Below, piece by piece: positions 11,518 through 20,346 of a DNA stretch of 64,000 bases (position 1 is the first letter of the stretch; each line of letters begins with the position of its first letter). The notes under the pieces were generated by a model, which saw only the letters and a list, made by a program, of their open reading frames with translations, was not told where the DNA came from and ran no database searches. Both the position numbers and the translations under genes were made by a program. The stretch lies in the NCBI GenBank assembly GCA_950295325.1, contig OX485807.1:1862501-1926500 (forward strand), in the 5' to 3' direction. Source of the stretch: Polytrichum commune (lineage: Eukaryota; Streptophyta; Polytrichopsida; Polytrichales; Polytrichaceae).

Positions 11518-11964
11518 TTATTGTGTTGGGTGTCCAGATGTTTGTGAATTGGTATTTGTTTTTAGTTTTGTGGCGAGGCCGGGAGGCCGGGAGGCCGAGG
11601 CCGTTTTATTATTTGTAAGTGTGAGCAATCCGCCTTTCCCAGGTGTATAAGGCACTTGTTGGTGGTATTTTGTAGGTTTATTACTGGTTGTGTTGTTTGT
11701 TTGGTTATTACTTTTGACGTGTTTGGTAAGTGATTTGGTTTTGGTTTTTGTTTTAGTTGGAGTATTATTGAATATTGTGTTTATGTGTATTTTTTGTATG
11801 GTATTTATTATTATTGTGTAATATTTTATTATAGCGTTGTTGTTGATGAAGTAGTGTTCGTGGTATTGTTTAACTTTTGAGTCGGTCATTTTGTGATTTT
11901 GTATAAGTGTGTATTTGCTTGTGAAAAATAAGTTAGGTAATATTGGATGGTAGTTGTATGTCAC
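11518..11964 (-). pseudogene. Rearranged second copy of the ORF2 N-terminal region
   Basis: This 148-codon minus-strand frame contains KQYHEHYFINNN (near 11850), resembling HGYYFINK at 11345. Only about 200 bases further on it has VPYTPGKGGLLTLTNNK (near 11640), resembling MPYTPGRGGLLTFIHNK of the APE domain at 10425. In the downstream copy these two landmarks are about 900 bases apart, so this one looks like a deletion derivative or local duplication. The middle is Lys/Thr/Asn-rich low complexity. It has no 2A motif that I can see. It is probably non-functional. Confidence 0.5.
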
Positions 11965-11984
11965 AGGGAGTTTTGTTGTTAGTT

Positions 11985-12400
11985 TTGGGTTTTGGGTTTG
12001 GTGTTGTTTTTTATATTGGTTTTGGTGATGGTTTTGGTGGAGGTTTGGGTGTTGGTGGTGGTTTTGATGCTGGTTTAGTTGTGGGTGTTGGTGGTTGTAT
12101 TGATATCTGGTTGGGTATTGGTTTAGATATTGGTATTGGGTTTGGTATTTAGTTTGGTATATGTTTTGGTGTTGGTACTTGGTTTTGTATTTGATTTGGA
12201 GTAGGTATTTGATTTGGTATTGGTATTTGGTTTGGTATTTGATTTGGTATTCGGTTTGGTTTTGGTGTTTGATTTGGTATTTTATTTGGTGTTGGTATTT
12301 GAAAAGATGTAGGTATTTGGTTTGGTATTTGATTTGTTGTTTGGTTGGATTTTGGTATTTGATTGGGTATTCGGTTTGGTATATAGTTGTTTTGGTATAT
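11985..12400. repeat. Low-complexity TTTGGTAT-type tandem repeat
   Basis: On the plus strand the stretch is built of variants of TTTGGTATTGG and TTTGGTATTTGA, with GTTTTGGTG at the left end. On the minus strand one frame reads Asn-Thr-Lys and Pro-Asn-Thr repeats (such as SNTKPNTKSNTK), interrupted by stops. It lies exactly between ORF1 and the 2A/ORF2 region. It could have been a low-complexity N-terminal tail of ORF2, or an expanded microsatellite in the intercistronic spacer. Confidence 0.75.
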
Positions 12401-12629
12401 AGTTTTAAGGGATTTTGTTCAAGAGTTGAGATAAATAGTTTAATAAGGTTAGGGGTAAGTATTTTATGTGTTGTGATATGTATTGGTTTTATATATTTAT
12501 GTGTATGATTAGTTTTGTTTCTGTTTTTGGATTTTTTGATAAGTGTTTCTTGTTTGAAGGGGGTATTTATAAATACATTTTTATTTTGTTTTTGTTGGTA
12601 TCTTTTTGGTATTGAAGTGGTGAGCTTAT

Positions 12630-14303
12630 TTAGTTTATCGCCATTAAATCTTCCTTGTCGCTTGATGAATCTTCTTTGTCGAGCATTTCCGAGGAGTCCA
12701 AGGCTGCCATGGTTTTGGTGAGGGCTTGTCGGAGTGTGGCCATCTCTTTTTTGAGTGCCCTAGCTGCCTTTTCTGCCGCGTGTGTTGCAAAGTTTTTCGC
12801 TTGACTTGTTAAACGAGTCTCCATGGTTTGCATCTCATCTCTCACTATAGCGGTCCCTTCGGCCACAACTTCCTCAACCATGTGGTGTATGTCTTTTTTT
12901 CTTAGTCCATTGGATGGGGCATTTTCCATGGCTTCTACGGTGTTTGCTAACGCGGTGTTCATATCGTTAAAGCCTAGTCGTGTAAGCTCCTCTCCCGAAG
13001 GTTTAGATATTCCATCTAAGCTTTTTGGGTGAGGAGCAAATTCGACATATTTATTACATATTTTATGATTCTTTTTTACAAAAAATTTATAGACTGCCAC
13101 ACTTAAGCATTGCACATTGCATACACCGGTGAGTTTGCCTTTATCATCCGTTTTAAAGAAGATGTTTAAGATGTTTTTCTCACCCATGCATGCCCTTATT
13201 TCGGTTTCAAGGACCTCTTTAGATTTTAATCTATTTAATTTTTTTGCAATGAGGATGAGTGCATTCTTTTTAGCTAAGTCGTCGCCCGAGGGTTTTCCTA
13301 TCGTAACATCAATGCTTTCATGCCCAAATGTTATTTTGTTCTTTCTTATATTTTCTACTTGTTCCGGGCTAGTTGCAACGATCCAAGCAAAGTTGTGACT
13401 TTCCCCTTTTCGCACATGGGTAATTTCAAAATTGTGCCCTCTATGAAATCCTTCATTTATCACTTCATTAAATACTTTGTACCATGTCTCATCTTTGATG
13501 TTGTCAGTGGTAATTTTGACTGATAACATCTCGCTTGAGGCAATGGTGTCGTAAGTCTTACAAATTTTACCTCTGTGCAATTTATTATCCAGGAGCCGGA
13601 TAATAAATGGCCTAAGTCCTTGAAGCATGGGAATACCGTCTTCTTGTATATTTTTTAAATATATTTTAGCGTGTCCCGACCATTGCTTGCCTCCATGTGT
13701 GCACATTATAGCGATTGGGTCACTTATATTATCACCTAGAGGGATTCTCATTTCATTCATCCTCTTGGTGATGCTTATAAGTGCTTCTTCTTTGGGAATA
13801 ATCATCTCATTTAATTCAAAGAATAAAGCTACGTGGTAATCCATTGCAAAGCCATCACAAGTTTCTATCTCTGAAGGAATTTGTGTGTGATGATAGTTTT
13901 GTTTACCTAGGTTGTTCATACTAGGCCATAATTCTTGAGGTACATACAGGTATGAGACAACACTATCCTGGCATTCTAGTGCTTCTCCTTCATACATGCC
14001 CATTTTGACTAGCTCACTAACACTCTTATGGTTTTCTTTTGCTAGTTTGTTGCTTGCATTCAAAACATTCATTGCTTTGAATCCAAGCCACAACGGAAGG
14101 AATTTTCCTTGTGTGCTAGACCGATTTTTAGTTTTATCAACAATAGTTAGGCATGCATTACTTGATGTCCTCTTTTTTGTTTGAGTTACTTCCATATCTT
14201 TTACCCCATCCAATGACTTTTCAAGACTACGAGCATATGCCATTCTGCAAAAGTAAAGTATGTTGTTATTGTATGTTTTCGATACATTTTCTTTGCTCCT
14301 CAA
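12630..14303 (-). CDS. Intact LINE ORF1-like protein, 557 codons, RRM-like core with C-terminal coiled coil
   Basis: This is the only long intact frame of the inner LINE. The first ATG is at 14303. A likelier start is Met21 (14243, MAYARSLEKSL), because a good splice acceptor (TTTTGCAG) ends one base before its exon, at 14245. Residues about 330-450 alternate hydrophobic strands and helices in an RRM-like way (FAWIVATSPEQVENI; later NILNIFFKTDDKGKLTG). Residues about 490-540 form an Ala/Glu/Lys heptad-like coiled coil (AAEKAARALKKEMATLRQAL), followed by an acidic Ser/Asp/Glu tail. RRM plus coiled coil is a common LINE ORF1 design for binding the element RNA. I do not recognise a specific family. 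Its integrity beside a decayed ORF2 is odd: the insertion may be recent, or this protein may be under selection. A host-gene origin is not excluded. Confidence 0.65.
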   Translation of the reverse strand: MRSKENVSKTYNNNILYFCRMAYARSLEKSLDGVKDMEVTQTKKRTSSNACLTIVDKTKNRSSTQGKFLPLWLGFKAMNVLNASNKLAKENHKSVSELVKMGMYEGEALECQDSVVSYLYVPQELWPSMNNLGKQNYHHTQIPSEIETCDGFAMDYHVALFFELNEMIIPKEEALISITKRMNEMRIPLGDNISDPIAIMCTHGGKQWSGHAKIYLKNIQEDGIPMLQGLRPFIIRLLDNKLHRGKICKTYDTIASSEMLSVKITTDNIKDETWYKVFNEVINEGFHRGHNFEITHVRKGESHNFAWIVATSPEQVENIRKNKITFGHESIDVTIGKPSGDDLAKKNALILIAKKLNRLKSKEVLETEIRACMGEKNILNIFFKTDDKGKLTGVCNVQCLSVAVYKFFVKKNHKICNKYVEFAPHPKSLDGISKPSGEELTRLGFNDMNTALANTVEAMENAPSNGLRKKDIHHMVEEVVAEGTAIVRDEMQTMETRLTSQAKNFATHAAEKAARALKKEMATLRQALTKTMAALDSSEMLDKEDSSSDKEDLMAIN

Positions 14304-14799
14304 CCCATTCCCTTTCCACTTATAAATAAGTGGGCTTTGTAGGGGGGTATTAGGAAGATGTTATTATTTATGTGTGTGTGTTGCTTACTATCATTTACAA
14401 AATACCATGCAATTCTGGTAGATGTTCCTTTAAATGTAGCTATAGCAGTAAAACATGCTTGTGCATAACATTTCCATAGAGTGTGAGAGAGGACGCTGTG
14501 AGAGTTGTTCCAATATAGTGTGGTAATGAGCAACCACATGAGAACAAGGCATGATGCGGTTGCAACCTTCATTTTTAATCTAACCTAACAATAACTAACA
14601 ATTCTATGTGCCTATTACTAGGTGCAACTACTACTACTTCTAATAAATTACAAGTGTTGTGTGCTTAACTAGTCTTATGTGTGTGCTTCTAAGTGCCTAT
14701 GTGTGTGTCAACTATGAAATCAAGAGAGTTTGTTTGTTAATTAAGTGTGTGCTCTAAGTGTCTAATTGTGTGCTTAAGAGGAGGGTTGAGAAGTCTTAC
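14245..14799 (-). other. Possible intron in the ORF1 leader
   Basis: On the minus strand CCAG|GTAAG (donor, GT from 14799) and CTTTTGCAG (acceptor, ending 14245) bracket about 555 bases with no conserved reading. Splicing would place ATG 14243 one base into the next exon. Introns in LINE leaders are unusual, so this is tentative. Confidence 0.35.
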
Positions 14800-14939
14800 C
14801 TGGTAGCGAAGGAGGTGGCAGGCAGCTCCGCAACTCTACTTAACTTCGCAGCTTCGCAGCTCCTCAGCTCTAATCTGAAATCCCTTAACAGTCACAGATT
14901 CGTTAGTTTATCGGAAGCAGGGATTAGGCTAATCTGTAA

Positions 14940-16085
14940 CCTAAGGTAAGAGCTAATCCAACAGGGGTCACTTCACGAATATGGACACCTTTATTGTTGA
15001 TAACAGAAGTTCTGTTAACAAGGATTAAAGTTGATTAAGTCTCTAGTTGCTGGATTGTCTCTTCTAGATTCGTTAGATTGCTGAAATCGTAGATTTAGCT
15101 AATATTCAAGCAGCTAGTGAGTACTGATCGAAGTTAAGGTTTGAACTAAGGTCACCAAACAATTCTGGAAGCCGATATCAAGCAAGTTTGTAAGAAATTT
15201 TTTGAGCTAAGGTTGTAAACTAATCTAGGATTGGTTTTGGGCACACGTATTGTTGGTAACAGGGATGATACTAATATTTCAGAGACTTTAGAGGTTAGAG
15301 TGGATTTGATCTAATCACGGGTTGATATGAGGTCTCCTTATCGATACTATCTTTTGAAGCGATTTCTTCCTTTTATGTAGCTGTGTAGTTATTTCGGCCA
15401 ACAACAATCATGTGGTTTCTGTCAACTAATAGGAAGAGCAAGGTTTTATTAAGTTTTAGTCCTAAGTCCTGGTAAGAATTGATTCGGCAGGAGTCACCTC
15501 ACAAATCTGAGTACGTTTTATCAAGAAGAGAAGTTATGCTAACAAATCTCTATTTGCTGGATTATTTGTACTAGGTTCGTTAAATTGTCGAGGTTTTGAG
15601 CTAATCTTCAATCACTAGTTAGATCTGATCGAAACAGAGATTAGCTAAAGTCACCTAACAACTCTGGTAGCAAGAAATTAAGCTAGTCTGTATGAAATTT
15701 TTGAGCTAAGGTTGTGATCTAATCTGGGTTTTTTGTGAGGAACAGGGGTTAAGCTAAACTCCCGATTCTTTGAAGCATGAACTAAGGTAAGGTCTGTTCT
15801 ATCAGAGGGTTGCTTTTGGGCATATCGGACTCATATATGCGTATTGTTGATAACAAGGATTAAGCTAAACTTTCAGAGATTTTTGAGTTATTGTGAATCT
15901 AATCTGAGTGGGGGTTGATCTGAGGTCACCTAAGCAATACTATCTTTTGAAGCGATTTCTTCCTTTTCAGAAGCTTTTTTAGTTTCTGTAGCTATCTATG
16001 TACTCCGGCCAACAACAATCATGCGGTTCCTGTCAGCTAATCAAAGAGAGCAAGGTTTTGCTAAGTTTTAATCCTTTGAGCATAA
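14940..16085. repeat. Two imperfect tandem leader repeats of about 0.53-0.6 kb
   Basis: The block 14940-15475 is repeated as about 15476-16085, with insertions. Shared landmarks are TTGCTGGATT (15048 and 15555), the GAGCTAAGGTTGT stretch (15200 and 15700), GCGATTTCTTCCTTTT (15359 and 15952) and CGGCCAACAACAATCATG (15394 and near 16006). The repeats lie upstream of ORF1 on the minus strand, in the position of the 5' monomers of mouse L1, which carry promoter activity. Regulatory function here is inference. Confidence 0.75.
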
Positions 16086-16229
16086 TGTTAGATCTAAGTC
16101 ATGATCTGGTATAGTATGACGTTTCCAATCTTTGAACTTTAGAGAGTAGGGTTAGATCTCATTTGGGCAGTGCTTTGTTGAGTTCCTTCGCTCGGTTCAC
16201 ACAACACACAGCTCCACAGTAGCTCGTTG

Positions 16230-16460
16230 TCTGCAGCTCTAACTTGCAGAGCCTTCGCCAATGTCTTGTTTATGCAGCAGCGCGGCTCTTGGTGCAATAA
16301 CAGCTCCTTCGTTTTAGATCTCAAGTTTGTTGATGTATCAGCACCACTCCTGTTGTAGTAGTTCCTCCTTGTAGCACATCCCAAGTTCGTGAGTGCAGCA
16401 ACACAGTTCCTAGTGTCAGAGCAGCTCCTCGTAGTAGATCTCAAGTCCTTCTCCGTGCAA
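16230..16460. repeat. Degenerate minisatellite, about 60-65 base unit
   Basis: Variants of TAGATCTCAAGT...CAGCAAC...AGCTCCT...GTAGTAG recur about four times. Examples are TAGATCTCAAGTTTG near 16315, CACATCCCAAGTTCG near 16375 and TAGATCTCAAGTCC near 16435. A minus-strand frame (16444-16139) crosses it but has no recognisable motif and is probably a by-product of the repeats. Confidence 0.55.
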
Positions 16461-16603
16461 CTCTATGGTGTATCTCTCCGGTGTCGCTCTTGGGCAGCAA
16501 CAGATCCGTAGTAGCTCCCACCGTTGTCGACAACACTGTCTCAACTATGTCTCTGTCTTAACCAAAATCACAAGAAGATGAGTTGTGGGGATGGGTTGGG
16601 AGG

Positions 16604-16611
16604 TTTTTATA
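16604..16611 (-). promoter_or_regulatory. Candidate TATA box for the inner element
   Basis: The minus strand reads GAGTATAAAAACC. Transcription would start near 16575-16580 and run through the minisatellite and tandem repeats to ORF1. It lies about 200 bases inside the insertion boundary, which is unusual for a LINE promoter because a LINE RNA normally starts at the element's own first base. Confidence 0.4.
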
Positions 16612-16811
16612 CTCTTTGTGTGGCTACGTTAGCTGGGTGACCCTTCGGGCATCGAAAGGGTGGGTGGCTGGGGGAGGGAAGCTTGGGGAGCAACAGACTG
16701 TTGCCGCTTCGACCCTTTCCTCCCTCCTCCCTACCTCCGGCAACCTTCTGACCAAATCTCACCGCCCCGAATACCAGTCAAAGGTAAGCGGTTGTTCTTC
16801 TAAACATGCCC

Positions 16812-16822
16812 GAATTAATCCC
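16812..16822 (+). repeat. Right target-site duplication of the nested LINE insertion
   Basis: This GAATTAATCCC is identical to 3980-3990. The outer LINE reading resumes here directly. Confidence 0.8.
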
Positions 16823-17693
16823 CATATTATACCCCAACATAGATGAATGGATAGCCAACGACAAAATAGACAATGAGTTATCCAATAAATTTTGGACAAA
16901 CAAAAACATAACTGACTCCCAAAAAACATGCCTTCTAAAACTGCGACACGGTCAATACATGGGAAATGCCAGGAAACAACTATTCTTTGGCAGAGAAGCT
17001 TTTCCATCAATTACATGCCCCATATGTGACTCAACAGACCCGGATACATGGCTACATGTACTTCTAAAATGCAAACAACACCACATACATGCCCTCCGCA
17101 CCAAAAGACACAATAAAGCAGTATGGGAATTAAGAAAACTTTTGGTGTCATCAAAAAAATCAAGATGTTTTATTCTCATGAATGCAGGAACATTCAATAA
17201 TGACCCCCCAAAAAACACGGTCCCCTCATGGTTATTACCGTGTGAATGTGGTCAACAAAGGTGCCATTGTAACGCCAGATTCAAACCAGACCTTCTATGT
17301 GTGAAAGGACTACCATACCAGTCCCCGCCCCCACTAGAACCCAACGACAACCTAACAATACAATTCATTGAATTTACATACTGCAACGATAGAATACCGG
17401 ATGAAACTATAAACCGAAAAATAGAAAAATATAAACCTTTAATAGACAATATTGCCAACAAAGGCTGGAAGATAGACCCACTAATTGTCATCACTGCAGG
17501 CGCTAGGGCTGCCACACACATCCCCTCTATGGACAACATTGAAACAACATTTAAAACCCCTAAGCAGAGCATCAAAAACACATTTGAGGCAATCAATGTC
17601 ATTGCCATACAATACGCTATGTCCATAATTCTGCACAAAAGAAGGATAGAAAATAATGAGCCAATACCACTAGACACACAACTAGATAGATAA
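16812..17693 (+). CDS. Outer LINE copy, downstream half: intact CCHC finger and REL endonuclease frame
   Basis: This is one open frame of about 293 codons to a TAG/TAA-rich end, without stops. It begins at the right copy of the 11-bp duplication and continues the frame of the outer copy's first half. Domains are an all-helical linker (IDNELSNKFWTNKNITDSQK), then the CCHC finger CPICDSTDPDTWLHVLLKC (C-x2-C-x9-H-x4-C, near 17010-17070). A Cys-rich turn follows (LPCECGQQRCHC, 17240), then KPDLLCV and IQFIEFTYCNDR (17285-17390), KYKPLI, and GWKIDPLIVITAGARAATH (17465-17520). The finger just before PD-x22-E-x-T is the REL arrangement of R2/CRE/Dualen elements, where it nicks or holds the target. 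Its intactness while the first half carries frameshifts is noteworthy. Confidence 0.75.
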   Translation, partial: ELIPILYPNIDEWIANDKIDNELSNKFWTNKNITDSQKTCLLKLRHGQYMGNARKQLFFGREAFPSITCPICDSTDPDTWLHVLLKCKQHHIHALRTKRHNKAVWELRKLLVSSKKSRCFILMNAGTFNNDPPKNTVPSWLLPCECGQQRCHCNARFKPDLLCVKGLPYQSPPPLEPNDNLTIQFIEFTYCNDRIPDETINRKIEKYKPLIDNIANKGWKIDPLIVITAGARAATHIPSMDNIETTFKTPKQSIKNTFEAINVIAIQYAMSIILHKRRIENNEPIPLDTQLDR

Positions 17694-17831
17694 AAAATAA
17701 AAAATAAAATACTTACCCACTTTGAGAATAGACACTCAAATAACCATAAACATGTAATCAATAGACCAATAACCATTAGTGAATAGCAAGCGCCTTGGTT
17801 GAAGTATAAGTGTGGTCAATTCTGTAAATGG

Positions 17832-18463
17832 TCGCCAAGTCATGGTCCCACGGTTGGTTGGGTAAGATGGATTGTGTTACACTAATACAGTCCGGGTTCG
17901 ATTCACGGTGAACCCGTCTGAGCGCTTAATGTGATACACTATGACTTGGTACTGCAAGTGAGGCCCTTCCCACACGAGAGGCACCGGAAGTTTCACAACT
18001 TCCTCCAACGTGGCACCTTGCCCAAGAAAAGTCTCCTTTTCCTCATTTTTCTCCTTATATTGTGGGACTTCCGGGCACTTGTCCCCGGTAGTTGCGAACT
18101 ACATTTATTATGCCATGTCACTCTACTTTATTGCCAAGTAGATCCCGAAGCAAGATCCAAAGCAAAATCCGAAGCTAAAAAGTCATTGTTGCCACTCCCC
18201 ATACTTCCTCTCATGTGGCAACCACTTGCTCATTTGAACCAATGCTATTCATCCAACTCATTGCCGTTCCTCCCGTGTGGTTTGGGCCTGAGTTAAAACA
18301 CGGGCAGGAAAATTGTACCCACCAACCAGGTGCTACCCGTCTCCTGAGCTACCGGTGACATCTTAAATAACTAGTGGACTTACCACTACCCCTCTTTTAC
18401 TCTACTCACACTAACTGGTTGTTTCTATCCATCTCGACATACAAACTAAAAGAAAGTACTCCC

Positions 18464-18480
<17 letters not shown>
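17832..18480. mobile_element. Candidate tRNA-derived SINE(s) ending in poly(A)/(CA)n
   Basis: Just after the outer LINE's 3' region the plus strand has GGTTGGTTGGGTAAGATGG (A-box-like) and, 40 bases on, CCGGGTTCGATTCACGG (an excellent Pol III B box). About 560 bases later there is a run of A (about 18463-18480) followed by CACACA. Near 18300-18360 the minus strand has a second tRNA-like start, GGTAGCTCAGGAGACGGGTAG (good A box), with a weaker B box GGTGGGTACAATTTTCC. This may be one long SINE or two nested in opposite orientation. It does not fold as a complete tRNA by eye, so I do not call a tRNA gene. Confidence 0.4.
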
Positions 18481-18494
<14 letters not shown>

Positions 18495-18503
18495 CACACA
18501 CAC
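18463..18503 (+). repeat. Poly(A) run followed by (CA)n microsatellite
   Basis: About 18 A run directly into about 11 CA units. This is the usual tail of a retroposed element whose poly(A) seeded a microsatellite. Confidence 0.8.
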
Positions 18504-19545
18504 CTGCCAAACAATAAATAAAAGGCACCACAATCAACCAATGGGAGACCACTCAACATCCACTCCACAAAGTTATAACCTTTGCCCCTACAAACACCCA
18601 CACATGGCCAACTTGGCCACCCCAGCTCCTATAGTGCCCACCCCGAGAGGGGTTAGTAGTCTTGCACCACTGATATTATGCCCACTAGACATAATATCAA
18701 GGGTGGGTCGAACGGGCATTTCAATCACGCTGATCCTATCAAGGGTCAGCGTTTCTTCTCTCCTTCTCTCCTCTGTTGATACATCAAGTTTTGAGCATTC
18801 GAACTCTATTTATAAGGTATGAATAAAAAAACATCAACTTTGTTTACTGTATGGTAGGTGCATAGGAAGCAACCTCTTATAGTAGCTCCCAAGAATCAAA
18901 TGAACATGAACAATATTATAAAATGTTATTATAATGAGTTGTCATGGGTTGTCCCTTGGGATTTGCCACACATTATGCTTGGCCTACCTTCAAGAATCCC
19001 GAAAAATTCCCCTACAATCCCGGCCAACATCATCTACATTTGCCATGTGGGACTCAATGTAGTTTTTTCATCCATTGATATGGGTTGTGGTCCAAACTTG
19101 TCCTCATGTAAACCAAATCCGCATATCCACAACACTCTCCGCCATTGAGAATTCAAGAATTCTCAAGAACCATGGCATAATGGCTTTGGTATAAACTTGC
19201 CCTTAATATGCATAAACATATTTTTAATTATTTTCTAAAGATACGTAGACTATACGTGCCATAATAACATGGTGCACTAAGACAAGTTATAATGCACCTG
19301 CTAACCCATAGTGCCCTTCACTGGTCTCAACATTACGCTCTATAAGAAACATAAAATTACAAAGAGAAGATATCCATACTTATCAATGGATGATTCTCTT
19401 GTCCATTTTTATACTTTTGAAATTGTGTTAAGAGGGAGTCTCAATTACATGACAAATGAGTTGTATGGGGGTAGTAGGATTGGAGGACAAGAAGTTACGG
19501 AGAGACTTAGAAAACATTATGTTGAAAATGCATCATTCCATATCC
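18504..19545. other. Gene-poor spacer with one dispersed repeat
   Basis: No credible exon is seen. Positions 18688-18772 match 25322-25404 in the same orientation (AAGGGTGGGTCG, GGGCATTT, AATCACGCTGATC, GTTTCTTCTC shared). This identifies a dispersed repeat of at least 85 bases. Confidence 0.5.
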
Positions 19546-19691
19546 ATAATATTATTCAAATCCATAAAGTGTTTTGTGAGCTTGACAATATTCCACATAA
19601 TACTCTCCACATTCAGTCTGAATGTGAGGAATATTCTATGAAATATTGTCAGTCTCATAGAACATTGTTATGGATGTGAATAATGTTATGT
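19546..19691. mobile_element. Palindromic MITE, family 1, copy a
   Basis: The left arm (AATATTATTCAAATCCATAA...TTGACAATATTCCACA) and right arm (...AATATTGTCAGTCTCATAG, TTATGGATGTGAATAATG) are inverted complements over most of about 146 bases. Copies b (25941-26094), c (34805-34917) and a half copy (47472-47509) share the ends ACATAACATTATTC and CATAACAATGTT. There is no coding capacity, so it would depend on a transposase encoded elsewhere. Confidence 0.8.
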
Positions 19692-19937
19692 CAACTTTAT
19701 TTCTACCAAACCTTAAGAAATTTTCGATGTTGGCATCAAAATAGTTCAATGTAAGCTGACTCCATATCCAATGGCAAAGGTCAGGCTTAAGATTGAGTCT
19801 CTTTGATCAAACAGTGAATGCAAATGTTTTTGGTTGTTCTATCAAATAGCACTCCCATGACCGAATTTGTCTTTGCACAAGATGATGTACACTCCCTTAT
19901 GGATGGCTCTCTAGTGTCACACATTTACTATAATAAT

Positions 19938-20346
19938 AAAGTTATTTGTAAAGTCTCACAAAGAGGGATGAAAGCATGGGTTTGATCCTTCTTTGAGAAA
20001 ACTTTCTATTAAGAGCTCGCTAGCTCATTGTGTATTGGAGCCTATTTTGAAAGTTGGGTGAAACTTTGGGGTCTCTTTTTCCCACCTCTCAACCTTTGAG
20101 AAATTTTAGGATTTAAAACATGGGACCCAATGTTCTAAATGTTTGAACGGCAAATGCAAGGCTAGCTTGGCTCATGCATCCTAATAAGACTAGCTAGAAA
20201 GTTGATTTTTAACAGCCCGACGTCACTTTTTTGTGCATGGTGATTTAAGCATTAAGAAAACCTATGTAACTTTGTGTCAATTCTTATAAACTCAAGGTTT
20301 GGGACTAAACCCATGGTTTCATCTTCTTTTCTTTACAAATAACTCC
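19938..20346 (+). mobile_element. Terminal-inverted-repeat element R1, copy 1
   Basis: The element starts near AAAGTTATTTGTAAAG and ends CTTTACAAATAACT, an inverted repeat that extends inward (ATGGGTTTGATCC against ACTAAACCCATGG). Internal landmarks shared with the other copies are TTTCTATTAAGAGCTC, TTTTGAAAGTTGGGTGAAAC, GCAAGGCTAGCTTGG and AAACTCAAGGT. It has no open frame of note. Copy 2 is inverted at 24601-25023 and copy 3, split, is at 34401-35193. It is a non-autonomous DNA transposon of unassigned superfamily. Confidence 0.8.

Larger units (their letters stand above)
3991..16811 (-). mobile_element. Inserted Dualen/RandI-like LINE (about 12.8 kb, minus strand) inside an older copy
   Basis: This segment separates the two halves of the outer plus-strand LINE and is bounded by an 11-bp duplication. 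It carries a related LINE in the opposite orientation. Minus-strand order is TATA box (16611), minisatellite, tandem leader repeats, ORF1 (14303-12630), low-complexity spacer, 2A motif (11320), APE endonuclease, reverse transcriptase, Cys cluster, RNase H, CCHC finger and REL domain (to 4271). A tail with an 8-bp hairpin and a TTTTTCTTCTTCTTA end follows at 3991. Combining APE and restriction-like endonucleases with RNase H matches what is reported for Dualen of Chlamydomonas. ORF2 has stops and frameshifts, so this copy is not autonomous. The leader and tail are assigned to the element only because they lie inside the duplication; part of them could be other nested DNA. Confidence 0.7.

Noticed and set aside
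11943-12721. Gly-, Trp/Tyr- or Leu-rich plus-strand frames
   Set aside because: These are antisense readings of the low-complexity spacer and ORF1 end.
14300-14572. 90-codon minus-strand frame with a signal-peptide-like start (MKVATASCLVLMWLL)
   Set aside because: It lies in the putative leader intron, overlaps the ORF1 start, and has no recognisable domain; probably chance.
17846-17910. tRNA gene
   Set aside because: The B box is good, but the acceptor stem and anticodon arm do not pair; treated as a SINE-like head.
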